From Biscogniauxia marginata (taxonomy: Eukaryota > Ascomycota > Sordariomycetes > Xylariales > Xylariaceae): 64,000 nt of DNA. Below the pieces are notes generated by a model. That model saw only the letters and a program-made list of their open reading frames with translations. It was not told the origin of the DNA and did no database searches. Position numbers and translations under genes: made by a program. Position 1 is the stretch's first letter, and every line of letters starts with the position of its first letter. This document shows, one piece after another, positions 39,534 to 50,128 of this stretch. The stretch covers positions 1 through 64,000 of the forward strand of contig MU404158.1 in NCBI GenBank assembly GCA_022695795.1. Reading direction: 5' to 3'.

Positions 39534-40813
39534 GCTAGCTCCTTTTTTTCCCGTCTCAGATAGCAAGAGAATGGGGCAGTATCCCGGGCGTCGGGTAACT
39601 TAACGAGTGCTAAATTAGTTCAAGGTTGTTGGTTTATCTTCTATTGTATGTTAGTTAAGGATTCTTGAAATTGTACATAACATGACTGCACGAACTGAAA
39701 GCCTTCAGTTAGCAAAAATTTACGAGGTGATATACTTAAAAATTGGTCCGTATTCACTTGAAAACTGAGCGCGACGACTACAGTAGTTCAGCAGAATAAT
39801 ACCAAACCTCGCAATTAATAGCGGGCAGCCTATCATGGCCGACAGATCTACAACATAAAAGCCTGGTATTGCTAGCATTATAGTAGAACATTATTATTGC
39901 TAAGTCTTTGGAAGTTAGGCCAATTCCAATGTATTCAAAATTAGGGAAAGTAAAGTAGGTTAGATGTATGGAGTCCTTTATATATATACATTACGGTCTA
40001 CACTTCGCTCCTAGCTTCCGGTGCTTATTTGCTACAAGGCGATTCGATCCCCTCTCGTGACCCGTGTAGACACCTCCAGATGCACCTTATCCGACCCTGG
40101 TGAAAGTGTCCAATGGTGACCGCACCACAGATATGGTGGTGCTTTATATAAAATACATACGTTAGCATAGTGGACTCAGCACTATTGTTTCGTATGAATA
40201 AATCGCAACTTGGCAACAACCAAGACACGCAGGAAGAGAGATAAATAAATAAGGTATACTTACGGATCTCGCACCTAGGATGGGAGGTGCGCCAGCACTG
40301 AGCATTGCTCGTTATCGAGACACAGAACCACCAACATCACGAGGAATGCCGATAGTGGAGGAAAATCACACTAGGAGATACAAAAGTAGCCAACACATAT
40401 GCGGAAGCATAGGTCAATGCTGGAAACCTAGAAAAAGGTTTCCTTGTGAGGCGATGTCGCGCTCTTTTGGTAGTATCCCACAGCCCATGGCCTACACCAT
40501 GATAAGATGATAAGAGCTCTATGTGTGGTTCAATGATGGGGTCGCGATCCGGGCCGCTTGGGCTCCTGGGTATAGTGATTGGCGGTTTATGAAGACTCCC
40601 GTACTTCACGGAGTCGGTGGCGTAATGGTTGGCCTACCATACGATATTCTCGGGGCAACTCGTGCGGAAGAGTGCTATTCGGTAGGATCGGAGAGGACCC
40701 GGCGTTGAAGCAGACCTGAGCAGGTCGCTTGGGTGGTAGATTAGGTAGATGAGGGATAGGATACGCCTCGGGCGACAACTCAGAGTTGCGCTTGGGCGGT
40801 AGAGGTCCGAGCC
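39534..40813. other. Intergenic, no clear gene
   Basis: 3' flank of the xylanase followed by AT-rich and then mixed DNA. Short open frames at 40280-40510 and 40523-40708 show no motif. Confidence 0.45.
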
Positions 40814-41209
40814 ATGCATCAGCACGGCAAGTCGACCTTTGGTTCGCTTTTGAAATATTATGATGCTAATACAGCAGTGATTCTTATTTTAAACTGGATA
40901 AATGGTTGGAACTCCGTATACCGAGTCTTTAGCTCGATATTCTTGTGGCTTGGCCGTCTGGTTTCCGTCCGTTGGGAACTCTATCAAGAACCCGAGCCAG
41001 CACGGGACAACCTAGTAGCAGCCTAGGCCTGCCCCGGATCTTGTAGGCGGAAATATGATGCTGCGAGCGTAGTAATAGGAATCCGAAGCACCCTTGAATT
41101 CACGGCGTCGGACCAGAAGACTAATGGTGGGAATAAGCTTCTGATGAAGACCATAGATCCTCGACGAGATCCACCAGGAAACCCCGATATCTTTACCAGA
41201 TCAATGGCG
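40814..41209 (+). pseudogene. Coding-like frame split by an in-frame TAG
   Basis: An ATG at 40814 opens 70 codons ending at TAG 41024-41026. The same frame then stays open another 60 codons to TAG 41207-41209. The second part (for example SVVIGIRSTLEFTASDQKTN and IDPRRDPPGNPDIFTRSMA) has a protein-like look. No family is recognised. The internal TAG could be a former CAG changed by C-to-T. A chance pair of open frames is quite possible. Confidence 0.25.
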
Positions 41210-42250
41210 TAGGATAGGGTGCTCTCTCTATAGAGTTGCGGCCCTTAGTACTTATGAGGACAATCAAGTCCAATATGTCGACACTTTTTTGTTGCCATAG
41301 TATGTCCAGCCGGTATACACATGGGTTTGGCATTGTTGTCGTATGGCACACCCGACGACTCTCTATGACGCGTCGTTAGCATAATCTCTAGAGCCTGGAC
41401 GAATTTCGACTTACAGTGTTTTCCACCACTCTCGGCTGGGAAATTATGACAACCCCATTGCTATATTCAGGTAGTTAAAGCCGTGTCACGACCCCGAACT
41501 TGTTGTCGTAGCTAGGTATGGCAGGTTGAGACCTTATGTCAAAGCCTATATATGAGCCTTGTGTTGGCGAGATGGATTAATGGGAATTAAGAGAGTTTTG
41601 ACACTCGAAATCGAATCTGGTATCTGAGTCCAGCGTCCCTAGAGTAGGCATCGGCCTGGTACGAACTAGAGTACCAACGTTGCCTCTAGCAGAACCTTCA
41701 TTCACGAACCCCGCACTACTCGCGTGACGCAGACGGATACAAAGGCCATCGTGGTTTTTGAATTTACCCTGTATATATGTTAGCTAGGTGTTATTATATA
41801 TGTGTTGTATAAGTGTTAAATCTGGGTTGGACCTGGGTTACAACTAACCTGAGCACAGAAAACTTCTTCCCCATCCGAGCTCCACGGGGAATCGACAGAA
41901 GACCTCTCCGATTTGAAGGTCTTGGATTACAGGCTTCGTCTTTCCCCCGGAGGACTGCGGTTCGGTTCTGATGGTGTAGTGCTCAAGGCCCAAAGGGCAC
42001 TCAAGTAGGTTCGCGTAGCGAGCTCGGGCGGCCTGACGTATGTGTTAGTATGATGTTGCTTACATCCGGACAGCAGCACTGTACCACAAATATTGTAATC
42101 TGTATCAATATTTGGAAAGCTGCTCGATAAGACCCGGGTTCGCAACACGGATATATTCAGTCCCGTGAGACCTGGCTTGAAACGGTCTTTAGCTGTAAGG
42201 GAATCAACCTCCCCGAAGTATTATCGCTGCCTCTAAGTGTGTTATATGCC
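41210..42250. other. Intergenic, no clear gene
   Basis: Mixed composition, no supportable gene or repeat. Confidence 0.4.
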
Positions 42251-42566
42251 TCACTTAGTTACTCGGGCTTGCCGGTTTTCTGAGCAGTATCCGGCTCTTG
42301 GTTTCCAGTATTCTGGAACCATCCCTTTCTGGACGGCTTCCAACCGACGTGATTCTTCGAGATTCATCTCGGACCGGATACATCTGCAAGTCAATGCGAA
42401 TCGTAGAGCCCGTTCTGGGTCTACTTTATGCTGCAGAAAGGTTAGCTTCGCACTATTAATAGCCCACTTCTACCCGATTGGTAGTAAATTCGGGATAGTA
42501 ACTCACCTCGAGACCGAACAATCTATCCGCCATACGGGGAAGCTCCGCCATTAGAAACTCCCTCAT
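42251..42566 (-). CDS. Possible small two-exon protein, unknown function
   Basis: Minus-strand exons 42566-42507 and 42430-42251 give 79 aa. The 76-nt intron has a GTGAGT donor, a gctaac branch-like site and a ctttctgcag acceptor, and the phase-0 junction keeps the frame. The product is charged and helical-looking (MREFLMAELPRMADRLFGLE, then VDPERALRFALTCRCIRSEM and MVPEYWKPRAGYCSEN) and has no signal peptide or membrane segment. I do not recognise a family. A longer gene with further 5' exons is possible, since a second coding-like frame lies directly upstream (42523-42912, minus). Expression evidence would settle it. Confidence 0.4.
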
Positions 42567-43710
42567 CAACAGCGGTAGAGGGTTGCAATGATGGCCGTGA
42601 GCCACTGCAAGCTTTGTGTTTAAGAGCCATATCGGCTATCATATTTGTCAGTTCCTGCATAAATACGTTTTGGGAGGTCTCCTTGAGGGGATACGCTGTG
42701 AATATTGAAGGGACGAGGAGAGTACAGGCTAGTGTGGGTGTGGTGGCTATGAGAAATGGGTTTCGGGTTAGACTTACCAAGATGGGGAGATTATGGGTTG
42801 AATAGAGTACAACAATAGGAATTATGATCAGGCTTAATAAAGGTTTCCTGAGTGATGGATATATATGAAGAATAGGTAGTAAAGGTGCATTTAGACATTT
42901 GAGTATAATCAAGAGGGAGAAGGGCTTGCCACAGACAAGTGCTTGGGATGTTCGCGGCGTAATCTTGACTCCCGATTGAGATACTCGTTTGGCTATTGCT
43001 CCATAGATGTGGCCATCAGTATTTACTGATGGTTAAATGTAGGAGACATTGGCTTGTCTGGATATGGGAGAGGTAGTTCTGAATATAAGAGACAAGTAAG
43101 TCTAGATGTTATGAAGCTGGGTGGCCGGGATGTGTGAGTGGGAAAAGATGAGAAAATAAATTTTGTGTGCAAGGAGAACTCAGGCTAGGGTTTTATAGGA
43201 AATAAATTCAGAGGAGAACAATGGGAGAATCTTTTCTTAGCGGGTCTTATTGTCTTTACTGTTCTTATTGTTGTTGTGCTGATGGTATGGACATCTCGGC
43301 AGCCGGATGAGGTACACGTGAGTGCCGGTGCTGTTCACGATGTTATTATACTGATTATGTTACCCCGTAGCACCATTTTACTCACAGTAAGCAAGTAAGT
43401 ACCGTGGTTTTCAGAGCTAGTTTCACTCATTCACTTTCCATTGTTGGCACGTCTGAAGGAAAACCCTGAATTCCCGTGTATCGTGAGGCACCTTTGCTTG
43501 TTTTGGGACCCCTAGTGTCCCCAACACTAGGGGGTTCACCTGTATTTCTCCTTTTTTTTTCCTACATAAGGAAACTATCCCATAGTTTCTGATCTTTTCT
43601 ACATCAACATTGGACACCTGCCTTTCAATCCATCTACCACATAGGTTGTGTCAGTCTCCTTGACCTTTGAATACTACCCATTTTCCCCTTGAACTATATA
43701 TCACTCAGTC
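42567..43710. other. Intergenic; 5' region of the 2EXR gene
   Basis: Contains a minus-strand open frame (42523-42912) with hydrophobic content and a coding-like tail (QNVFMQELTNMIADMALKHK), which could be upstream exon sequence of the small gene. Otherwise no gene. The last 300 bp are the presumed promoter of the gene at 43711. Confidence 0.35.
43509..43533. repeat. 10-bp stem hairpin upstream of the 2EXR gene
   Basis: cccctagtgt (43509-43518) and acactagggg (43524-43533) form a perfect stem with a 5-nt loop, about 180 bp before the start codon at 43711. This could be an operator-like palindrome or a 5' UTR hairpin. Confidence 0.55.
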
Positions 43711-44961
43711 ATGGAAGACACAAATTCCCAGGTGAATCATCTAGAGCAAAGCCTAACAGTTACTCGGACTTTTCACAAGTTCGCCAGCTTACCAGCCGAA
43801 CTCCAACTGTATACCTGGGAAGCCGCCGCTATGGACTGCTATAACTCTGCTAGCTTCCAACCAATGCGATGTGTTTGGACCTTAGCCCACCAGTTTCCAT
43901 ATGTGGTTATCAATACTTGCAACCGAAAACCTATCTACCATCATGGTCAGAGGACTCTATTCCGGCTAATCAGACCCCTTTTGGAGACAAATAAGGACAG
44001 CCGTGAAGTCGCCCGTCAATATCTCTGCATCATGCCCCTTAAGGCAAAGAACTACCTTGTCCTGACAGTACCGAAATTAGACGTCTTTATTCTCGACTCC
44101 GAATTCCTGAAGAACATGGTCCTCTCTCCAGAATTCCAAGATGTCCGACAACCCACGGCAGTGGCTGCTGGTGGGCTTGTCAAATACGACCCCGAGTCCG
44201 ATGTGGGAGTCCTTTACCACCAGAGCCTCCACCAGCTGTCGTACGTCAGAAACATCGTCGTAGCCGGCGGTACCTTTGAGACCCCCAACCGCAAGTTACT
44301 GGAGCCCATCTATCGCATGCGGAATCTGAAACTCATCTACATTGACATCGCACATATGTGCTACCCGGGCTGTAGCAGAGCATCCGGAGAAGAAAAGGAG
44401 GAGGGCGACGGTGCGGAGAATGACCTCCACCCAAAGAAGTACTACTCATGCCACTACACATCCCCAAACCCCTCGGCGACCCCGGACGCATGTCACCGAA
44501 TGCCTCTAGCGCACCGCACCCTAGCCCATTGGAGGATATTACACAGACCGTTATATCTAGACTCCTTCGAGTATCGCTTCCGCCAGTCGACGTCCACCTT
44601 CTCTTCGGACGTCTCTGAATCTCGTCCGTTGGAGCAGTATAACATCCAACCCGAACTGACGCCCGAAGACGAGGCTCGATGTCGACGTGATCACTGCTGG
44701 CCTGCGCTTGACTACAACCCCTTTAACAACTTCAGCTCCTACCTCAACAGGAAAAGGGGTGATTTCAGGCCGGACTGTGTGATGCTCATGGGGGACGCTT
44801 GGAAGGGACCCGTCGGGGACTACTGGCGCGTGTTCGCCGGAAAGGGAGTCAGGGGGGCGGCGGTGGTGCCCATCAGCACAGGTCGCGCTCTACACGGCCA
44901 CTGGGGGGAAAACCGTCTAGAGTTTGGACTAATAAGGGCGAATCGTCACATTTTTTATTAA
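43711..44961 (+). CDS. 2EXR domain-containing protein
   Basis: A single-exon frame of 416 aa. Near the N-terminus FHKFASLPAELQLYTWEAAA matches the F-x-x-LP-x-ELQ-x-x-W-E signature of the 2EXR domain (PF20150), common in lineage-specific ascomycete proteins and of unknown molecular function. The domain continues through a conserved-looking CVWTLAHQFP region and VLLETNKDSREVARQY-like text (residues about 85-105: PLLETNKDSREVARQYL). A low-complexity acidic stretch near residues 229-241 (EEKEEGDGAEND) divides it from a C-terminal region. No signal peptide or membrane segment is visible, so the protein is probably nuclear or cytosolic. It is convergent with MAM33, with about 420 bp between stop codons. 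Confidence 0.85.
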   Translation: MEDTNSQVNHLEQSLTVTRTFHKFASLPAELQLYTWEAAAMDCYNSASFQPMRCVWTLAHQFPYVVINTCNRKPIYHHGQRTLFRLIRPLLETNKDSREVARQYLCIMPLKAKNYLVLTVPKLDVFILDSEFLKNMVLSPEFQDVRQPTAVAAGGLVKYDPESDVGVLYHQSLHQLSYVRNIVVAGGTFETPNRKLLEPIYRMRNLKLIYIDIAHMCYPGCSRASGEEKEEGDGAENDLHPKKYYSCHYTSPNPSATPDACHRMPLAHRTLAHWRILHRPLYLDSFEYRFRQSTSTFSSDVSESRPLEQYNIQPELTPEDEARCRRDHCWPALDYNPFNNFSSYLNRKRGDFRPDCVMLMGDAWKGPVGDYWRVFAGKGVRGAAVVPISTGRALHGHWGENRLEFGLIRANRHIFY

Positions 44962-45378
44962 AAAGTTCTGGGGAGGGGGTTGGATTAGATGTACGCTGGT
45001 TGGCAAATTTATTTGCGATTGAGTTGATTAGAGAGTGAATGCACAGGTAGAGACCCCGGCAGGTCTACTAACTGATATGGATATAACCAAAACTATCATC
45101 TCACTATATGTCTTTCCACACGTTCTATTTGATGGCCATTGTATTTTTGCCTTGCATTGTATTTGCCTTTATCGCAAACCATTCATATCTCGCGGAGAAC
45201 TCCCCCCTAACTACATGGCCGTTGACTCCTCTTATACACATACATTTTGCGGTTTTTCTTTTCGTTAAGAGTGGAAATATTACACAAGGAGAAGGACAGC
45301 TCCTCTTCATAGCGCCTTACAGTTGTTCCGGGAGATTTCTCCCCCTCCTCGACCCAGCATTACACACCCGGTGGGAAT

Positions 45379-46333
45379 CTAAGCATCGATAAAGGCCTTG
45401 ACGTCCTTCAACCAAGCCTGGTATTCCCGCTGCTCCTTGAGGTCCATGTAGTCGGGCGCGAAGACGGCAAGCGCCTGGGTGACGCCACGCTCATCCAGGT
45501 ACCTCTCCATCAGGAGCTGCAGGTCGTCGTCGAGGGTGCCAAACGGCGGGCCAGGGTACACGTCCTCGGCGGCATGGACGGCATCAGCAGTTTCACCGTG
45601 GGCCAACTTGGAGTCCCGATAGTAATAGAAGTTTTCTACCATGATCTGGCCATCCTGCGCGAGAGCCTCGATGTGAAGCGCGCCCTTGTTCGGCTTCTCG
45701 ACCACGACGCTCAGGCGACAGGGCACAGCGGGCTCACTCTCAACGTCTCCATCCTCAATGCCATCCTCTGATTCGTCCTGGGCAAGGCGCTTGCCATCGG
45801 GCGATTCCAGATCCTCGTCGGCGAGCGCAGCATCTTCATTGAACATGTCAGGATCGTAGTTGGCAAGATCTGAGATTGAGAAGGTGACGGTAATGCTATG
45901 AGGGCGTGTCAGTTCAATCTCGAATATGTCCCAATTGAAGAGGTCCTGCAGCTGGAAGAACTTACGTCTCGTCCCCGAACTTCCGGGTTAGAACAACATC
46001 CTCGGTCCCGGGCGTGTCCTTGAGCTCGAAGGGGCTGTTCTCGAGGAAGTCCTTGACGCTGGCGGGTACGTGATCCTTGTCCTTGATCTCGTGCTCGAAT
46101 TGTAGCTCGCTCTCGAGCTTGGACGATAACTCTTGGTCGACCTCGTTGCCTGCCTCCTGTCTGCGGGGCGTTGTCGAGAAGGATGATGTGAATTGCGAGG
46201 TTCTGAGAGGAGCCCAAGACGACTTCAACAGGGAGCTCGGCCGAGCTGCTCTGGAGGATTGCCGGATCGCCGCAGAGCTGAGGCGGGCCAACGAACGAGG
46301 CGCAGAGCGCGCAGCAACTCGAAGAGACAACAT
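45379..46333 (-). CDS. MAM33: Mitochondrial acidic matrix protein MAM33 / p32 family
   Basis: Exons 46333-45966 and 45895-45379 (minus) encode 294 aa. The 70-nt intron (GTAAGT donor, tcatag acceptor) joins KFGDE to TITVTFSISDLANYDPDMF, matching the family at this point. Residues 1-58 form a basic, Ser/Ala/Arg-rich mitochondrial presequence ending FSTTPRRQ. The mature protein is acidic, with an EDAALADEDLE-type loop, then EPAVPCRLSVVVEKPN and the C-terminal helix pair LQLLMERYLDERGV and YQAWLKDVKAFIDA, the standard MAM33/p32 (gC1qR) ending. The family forms doughnut-shaped trimers in the matrix and supports mitochondrial ribosome assembly and respiratory function. The alternative upstream in-frame ATG at 46411 would precede the presequence and is less likely. 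Confidence 0.93.
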
Positions 46334-48480
46334 CTTACGTGGCGAGGGATGTGAAGAAGATCGATGGAGGGGGAGGGGAAATTGAGTGCGGGAAGTCTTG
46401 GGGTATCTCAAATTTGCATGTACTGTGTAGATAGTAGCAGCTCAATCCGCCCTCGAGATCCAAAATTTTTATTTGAAGGTTTGCGATGGATTGATTTTTT
46501 TTATCTCGCACGGACCAGGCGAGGTGATGCACCCCGCTACGCTATCTTATCGAGCTTATCTCCGGCCGAATAGCCCCTCAGCTGCTTATCAGGTGGCCCC
46601 AGCTGCTTCGCTTGCTTACAAATAAAGGTACAGGTACAGTTTACGTACACCCAGGTAGGTGTATTAGGTAGGTATAATGTAAGTTGAAATACCTACCTAT
46701 GTAGGTAGGTAATTAACCTAGAATAATACGAAACATTCGATCCATGTTTCCTCAATACGCGACTTGAGAATTTTAACACATGCGAAATGTCCTTCTACAC
46801 GCCTATCTGGTGACTTAGGTCAACAGATACCTACCTACGTGTATGTTGCTACAAGCTACAAGCTAGATAGATTACATAGCAGCCCTACCAATTCATTCGG
46901 TGATATTGATATAGGTAAATTGGCCTATTCTATTATACAGATGTAGGAAGAAAGCCGTAGATCCCATGAATCTGAAGGAACATGGTTCTTGTGTTTGGAC
47001 TTAGAGGAAGTTCAGTCTCATTGCTCGAGCCAGTGATATCCGTTCTATTTCTTCCTTGCACCTCCAGCACTGATATGGTGTTCTGGCGGGTTTGTTGTTG
47101 ATGCCTCTGCCACAACTTCCAAAGACGCCGCTTCTTTTCGCCGCCGAACATGATTTCTCGGAGATGAGGACTGTCTCTTCATAGGCGCACATGTAACAAG
47201 CCCTGAGGTGTGTGATATAACTGCACATTCCTGAGCCTAGGTTAAAATCGCACGTACTATTTAGCCATAGGACTGCTTACTGAATTATTTCCGTATACGA
47301 TTTAGGTATTTGCTGTTCTGGCTATCGCTAGTTCTTGTTGTAGGTGATAGAACATTGTCCTCACGTCCATATAATAGGATATATAGCTTACACTTATACT
47401 TGAATGGTGATGCTCTCGCCTGGAGACAATCAACGAGGCTTATGCAATGTCCATTCCCTACGTGTGACCTCTCTCGAGTCTCAGCGCAATGGCCATGCTA
47501 GGTTCCCGGGCCAATCGGATCTTCGTAGGAGCGAATAGACAAATAGTACTAACTTAGTCATTGCCATCAAGCGAGGGCTGCCTCAATCATCCCTTGGAGT
47601 TTTCATAATCCCGACTAGCGATTATGTACGCGGCTATGGGTAATCCATTGGCCCTGCTTTGAAAGACACCGCGCATACCCGTGTGGGGGTTTGAAGTCAT
47701 CGAGGAGGAGAAGGTTGTGAAATGTAATACGTTTCGTTGACTGACGATACTTGTTTTGTTCTATTTAAGTATGTGCTTGAATTATAGCACGGTAGTTTAG
47801 AGATGGCAAGAGGGGCCGTTACAAGGCTCTAAGGTTCTATATCGGGCCTTAGATTACTCTGCTGATCGGCTAGATTGCTATGCACACCTTCGGGTAACTA
47901 CTCCCTGCAGATATACAGCTATATAGCTTGATAGCACTGACAACAAATACGTATAGTCGTTGCATTGAAGACCGAGTCCTAGAGTGGCACGGAACAGCCA
48001 TTAATTTAAGGCTCTGCAGAATCATACATCTAGCTCAATGATCAAGACATGCCCAATACCTGTGACTAAGTATAGGGCATGCCACTTAGGTTGTGGTAAC
48101 CTCCCGTTCCATACTCGGGGGCTACAGGTCGCAACGCAATATTCCCTGATCATACAACTCCACGAATAAGTGGAAAGGTAAGACCTCTAATGGCCGTCTA
48201 TCTCTGCCCCTAAGTGAACTGGCGCTCGAGGGTATATGCCGACGCATAAGGTGGGCGAGGGCTTTGCAGCTGATGTACACTATGCTGCGGGCAACCGGGG
48301 GTTTGTGGATCGCTGGTAAAAGCCCCTTTCCCTGTCCCAAGGAAACAAATCCTGGACTAGGCGCAGCCTCCCGTATGCCGTTGATGAAGACAGAAAGATC
48401 AACCGAAATCCACGTGGGCGTTCCACAAATGCTGCAGTTGTAGGTACCGACCACATGGAGAACTCTGGGCAGCACCCCAC
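46334..48480. other. Intergenic region between MAM33 and TMA16
   Basis: No supportable gene. It contains TACC/GGTA palindromes at 46650-46711 and near 46828. A 117-codon minus-strand frame at 48122-48475 lies directly after the TMA16 stop and probably includes its 3' UTR. Other frames there are open too, so none is called. Confidence 0.4.
46690..46711. repeat. TACC/GGTA palindrome
   Basis: tacctaccta (46690-46699) and taggtaggta (46702-46711) are perfect 10-bp arms around tg. Further GGTA runs lie just upstream (46653-46673). Confidence 0.65.
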
Positions 48481-49195
48481 TCAGTGTTCTCCTCTCGGCG
48501 GAAAGGTTGATGGCTGTCTAGTGCCTTCAGATAATATCCTATCCCATTTTAGAGTGGCTAGGTATGACCAGGAGCCTTCCCACCGGTCTAAAAGCGCAGT
48601 ATTCTCCCTAGTGTCGAGCACTGGAACCACTGCAAGCAGGTTAGCCGTCCCGTGCTTGATTTTGACCCGCTGATATACTCACAGAATCCATTCTCGTACT
48701 CTTTCTCAAGTTTAGCTATCTTCATTCTTAGGAGGTCTTCCTTAGCACTCGCTGGTCGTCCTGGCCGTCTCGTCTTCTTTACTTCACTCAGCTCGTCGTC
48801 GTGCTGATGTACAAATCTTCCTCCTTGTAAGCACAAAGGGGCATACATCTTATTCTAGGGGCACAAACGTCTTTATGAGCTCCTGGATTGTGTCTAACTG
48901 CAAAGGCTCTCCCCCATTCTGCTTGAGAGCCTCTTGGAAGAAGGCTGCTCGTTCAACTGAATGCTCACCAAGTCAGCTTTACCCGCACGACCAGTGACAG
49001 ACCCCACAATAGTGAAGTAGACATACGGAATGGCTTATCATGCTTCTTTCTTGATGCGGTAATCTTTTCTAATTTTTCGTCTCTAACCTGGGCTCGATGC
49101 AGCCTCTTAGAATCACGCGAGTATTGGTGAAGGGAGTCGAGAGGACCCTTTTTCTTCGCAATCGCTTTGCGAGTTCGCTCCAGAGACTTTGGCAT
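48481..49195 (-). CDS. TMA16: Translation machinery-associated protein 16
   Basis: Four minus-strand exons, 49195-49027, 48956-48869, 48816-48683 and 48629-48481, give 179 aa. Introns are 70, 52 and 53 nt with GTATGT, GTTTGT and GTGAGT donors. All phases match. Each junction restores family sequence: MPKSLERTRKAIAKKKGP at the start, KPFLERAAFFQEALKQNG, ELIKTFVHQHDDELSEVKK, then a proline/lysine-rich RRPGRPASAKEDLLRMK helix and the C-terminal LDRWEGSWSYLATLKW followed by PSTFPPRGE. TMA16 is a small nuclear protein bound to pre-60S ribosomal particles during large-subunit biogenesis. Small exons make this gene easy to miss. The GTTTGT donor of intron 2 is non-consensus but needed for the frame. 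Confidence 0.92.
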
Positions 49196-50128
49196 GTTTG
49201 TTTTTGTATATGAAGCGAAAGTACACACAGAAATAGGTTGAATGCGGAGGGGGTATGGAGCGATAGATTTTGCTAGGTTCAATAGATCTTAGATCCATCC
49301 CTTTAAGTCTTTTTTTTTTTCCCTCTTCTGCCGAGAAATTTAGTGGAGCAAGAAATGCAATGCCCGGGGCTTGCATAGAGATGGTCAAGCTCTAAGTATT
49401 TACGAGATACTAATGCTGAAAAGGGGGCTGGAAACTACCTTAGGTAGGCAGCTCTCTTGGCTATGCTAGGTTTAAAGAGAGATACAAGCATGCATTTAAA
49501 GCACTGTATTCTCTAAAGAAGATAGAGCAACCTGAAAACTTACCGTATCGGGTAATACCCTGGTGGAGCCTGCGGCCGGGGCCCCACGTTGCTCTGGAAA
49601 TGGCTATGCTGGAAAGTCGCGGTTGAAGACGCGCTTGCTCCCTTGTCTTATCGATTAGAGAGTCCTGCCTACCCTTTATTCATATCCCACCGGCACGCGT
49701 CCCCCTTCCTGTTCATGACATTGATAATTATAAGAGTCTCGAGTTCTTTTCTAGAGTCACCGAATCTGGACCGATCCTACGTTTAGCATTTGCCCTTGAT
49801 GAGATTTCTTCCGTCCTGGAATCCCTTTCGCCATCTCCTATCCAGGGTGTGTGTGTACTCGAATATCGTTCTTGGCGTGTTTACATATAATCGATACCCG
49901 TCGTTTATCGCTTTTACCACGTCAAGTCAAGTTGGGCGCCGAAAAGCCCTGGTGTTCGAATCTCCATCCAGTCTCTCTAGGTTCCCGATATTAGCTATCA
50001 AGTCCCCAATCTAAGCTGCTTCCTCGGCGCTGTCCCGTTCACCGCTTTTTGGATGGCAACGTGTATCAAGTCGAATCTCGACAACTGAGTTGGTGTTTTG
50101 GGGGGGTCCATTTCTCGTGCTGCGCGAG
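49196..50128. other. Divergent promoter region TMA16 / EXO1
   Basis: About 930 bp between the divergently transcribed TMA16 and EXO1. It contains a poly-T run near 49308 and pyrimidine-rich sequence before EXO1. No gene is seen. Confidence 0.5.

Noticed and set aside
48122..48475. 117-codon minus-strand frame directly after TMA16
   Set aside because: Other frames are open too and there is no motif. Likely 3' UTR and intergenic DNA.
49947..49965. tRNA B-box-like gttcgaatctcc
   Set aside because: No A box or cloverleaf could be drawn in the preceding 70 nt. Similar B-box-like strings near 42133 and 31431 (minus) failed for the same reason.
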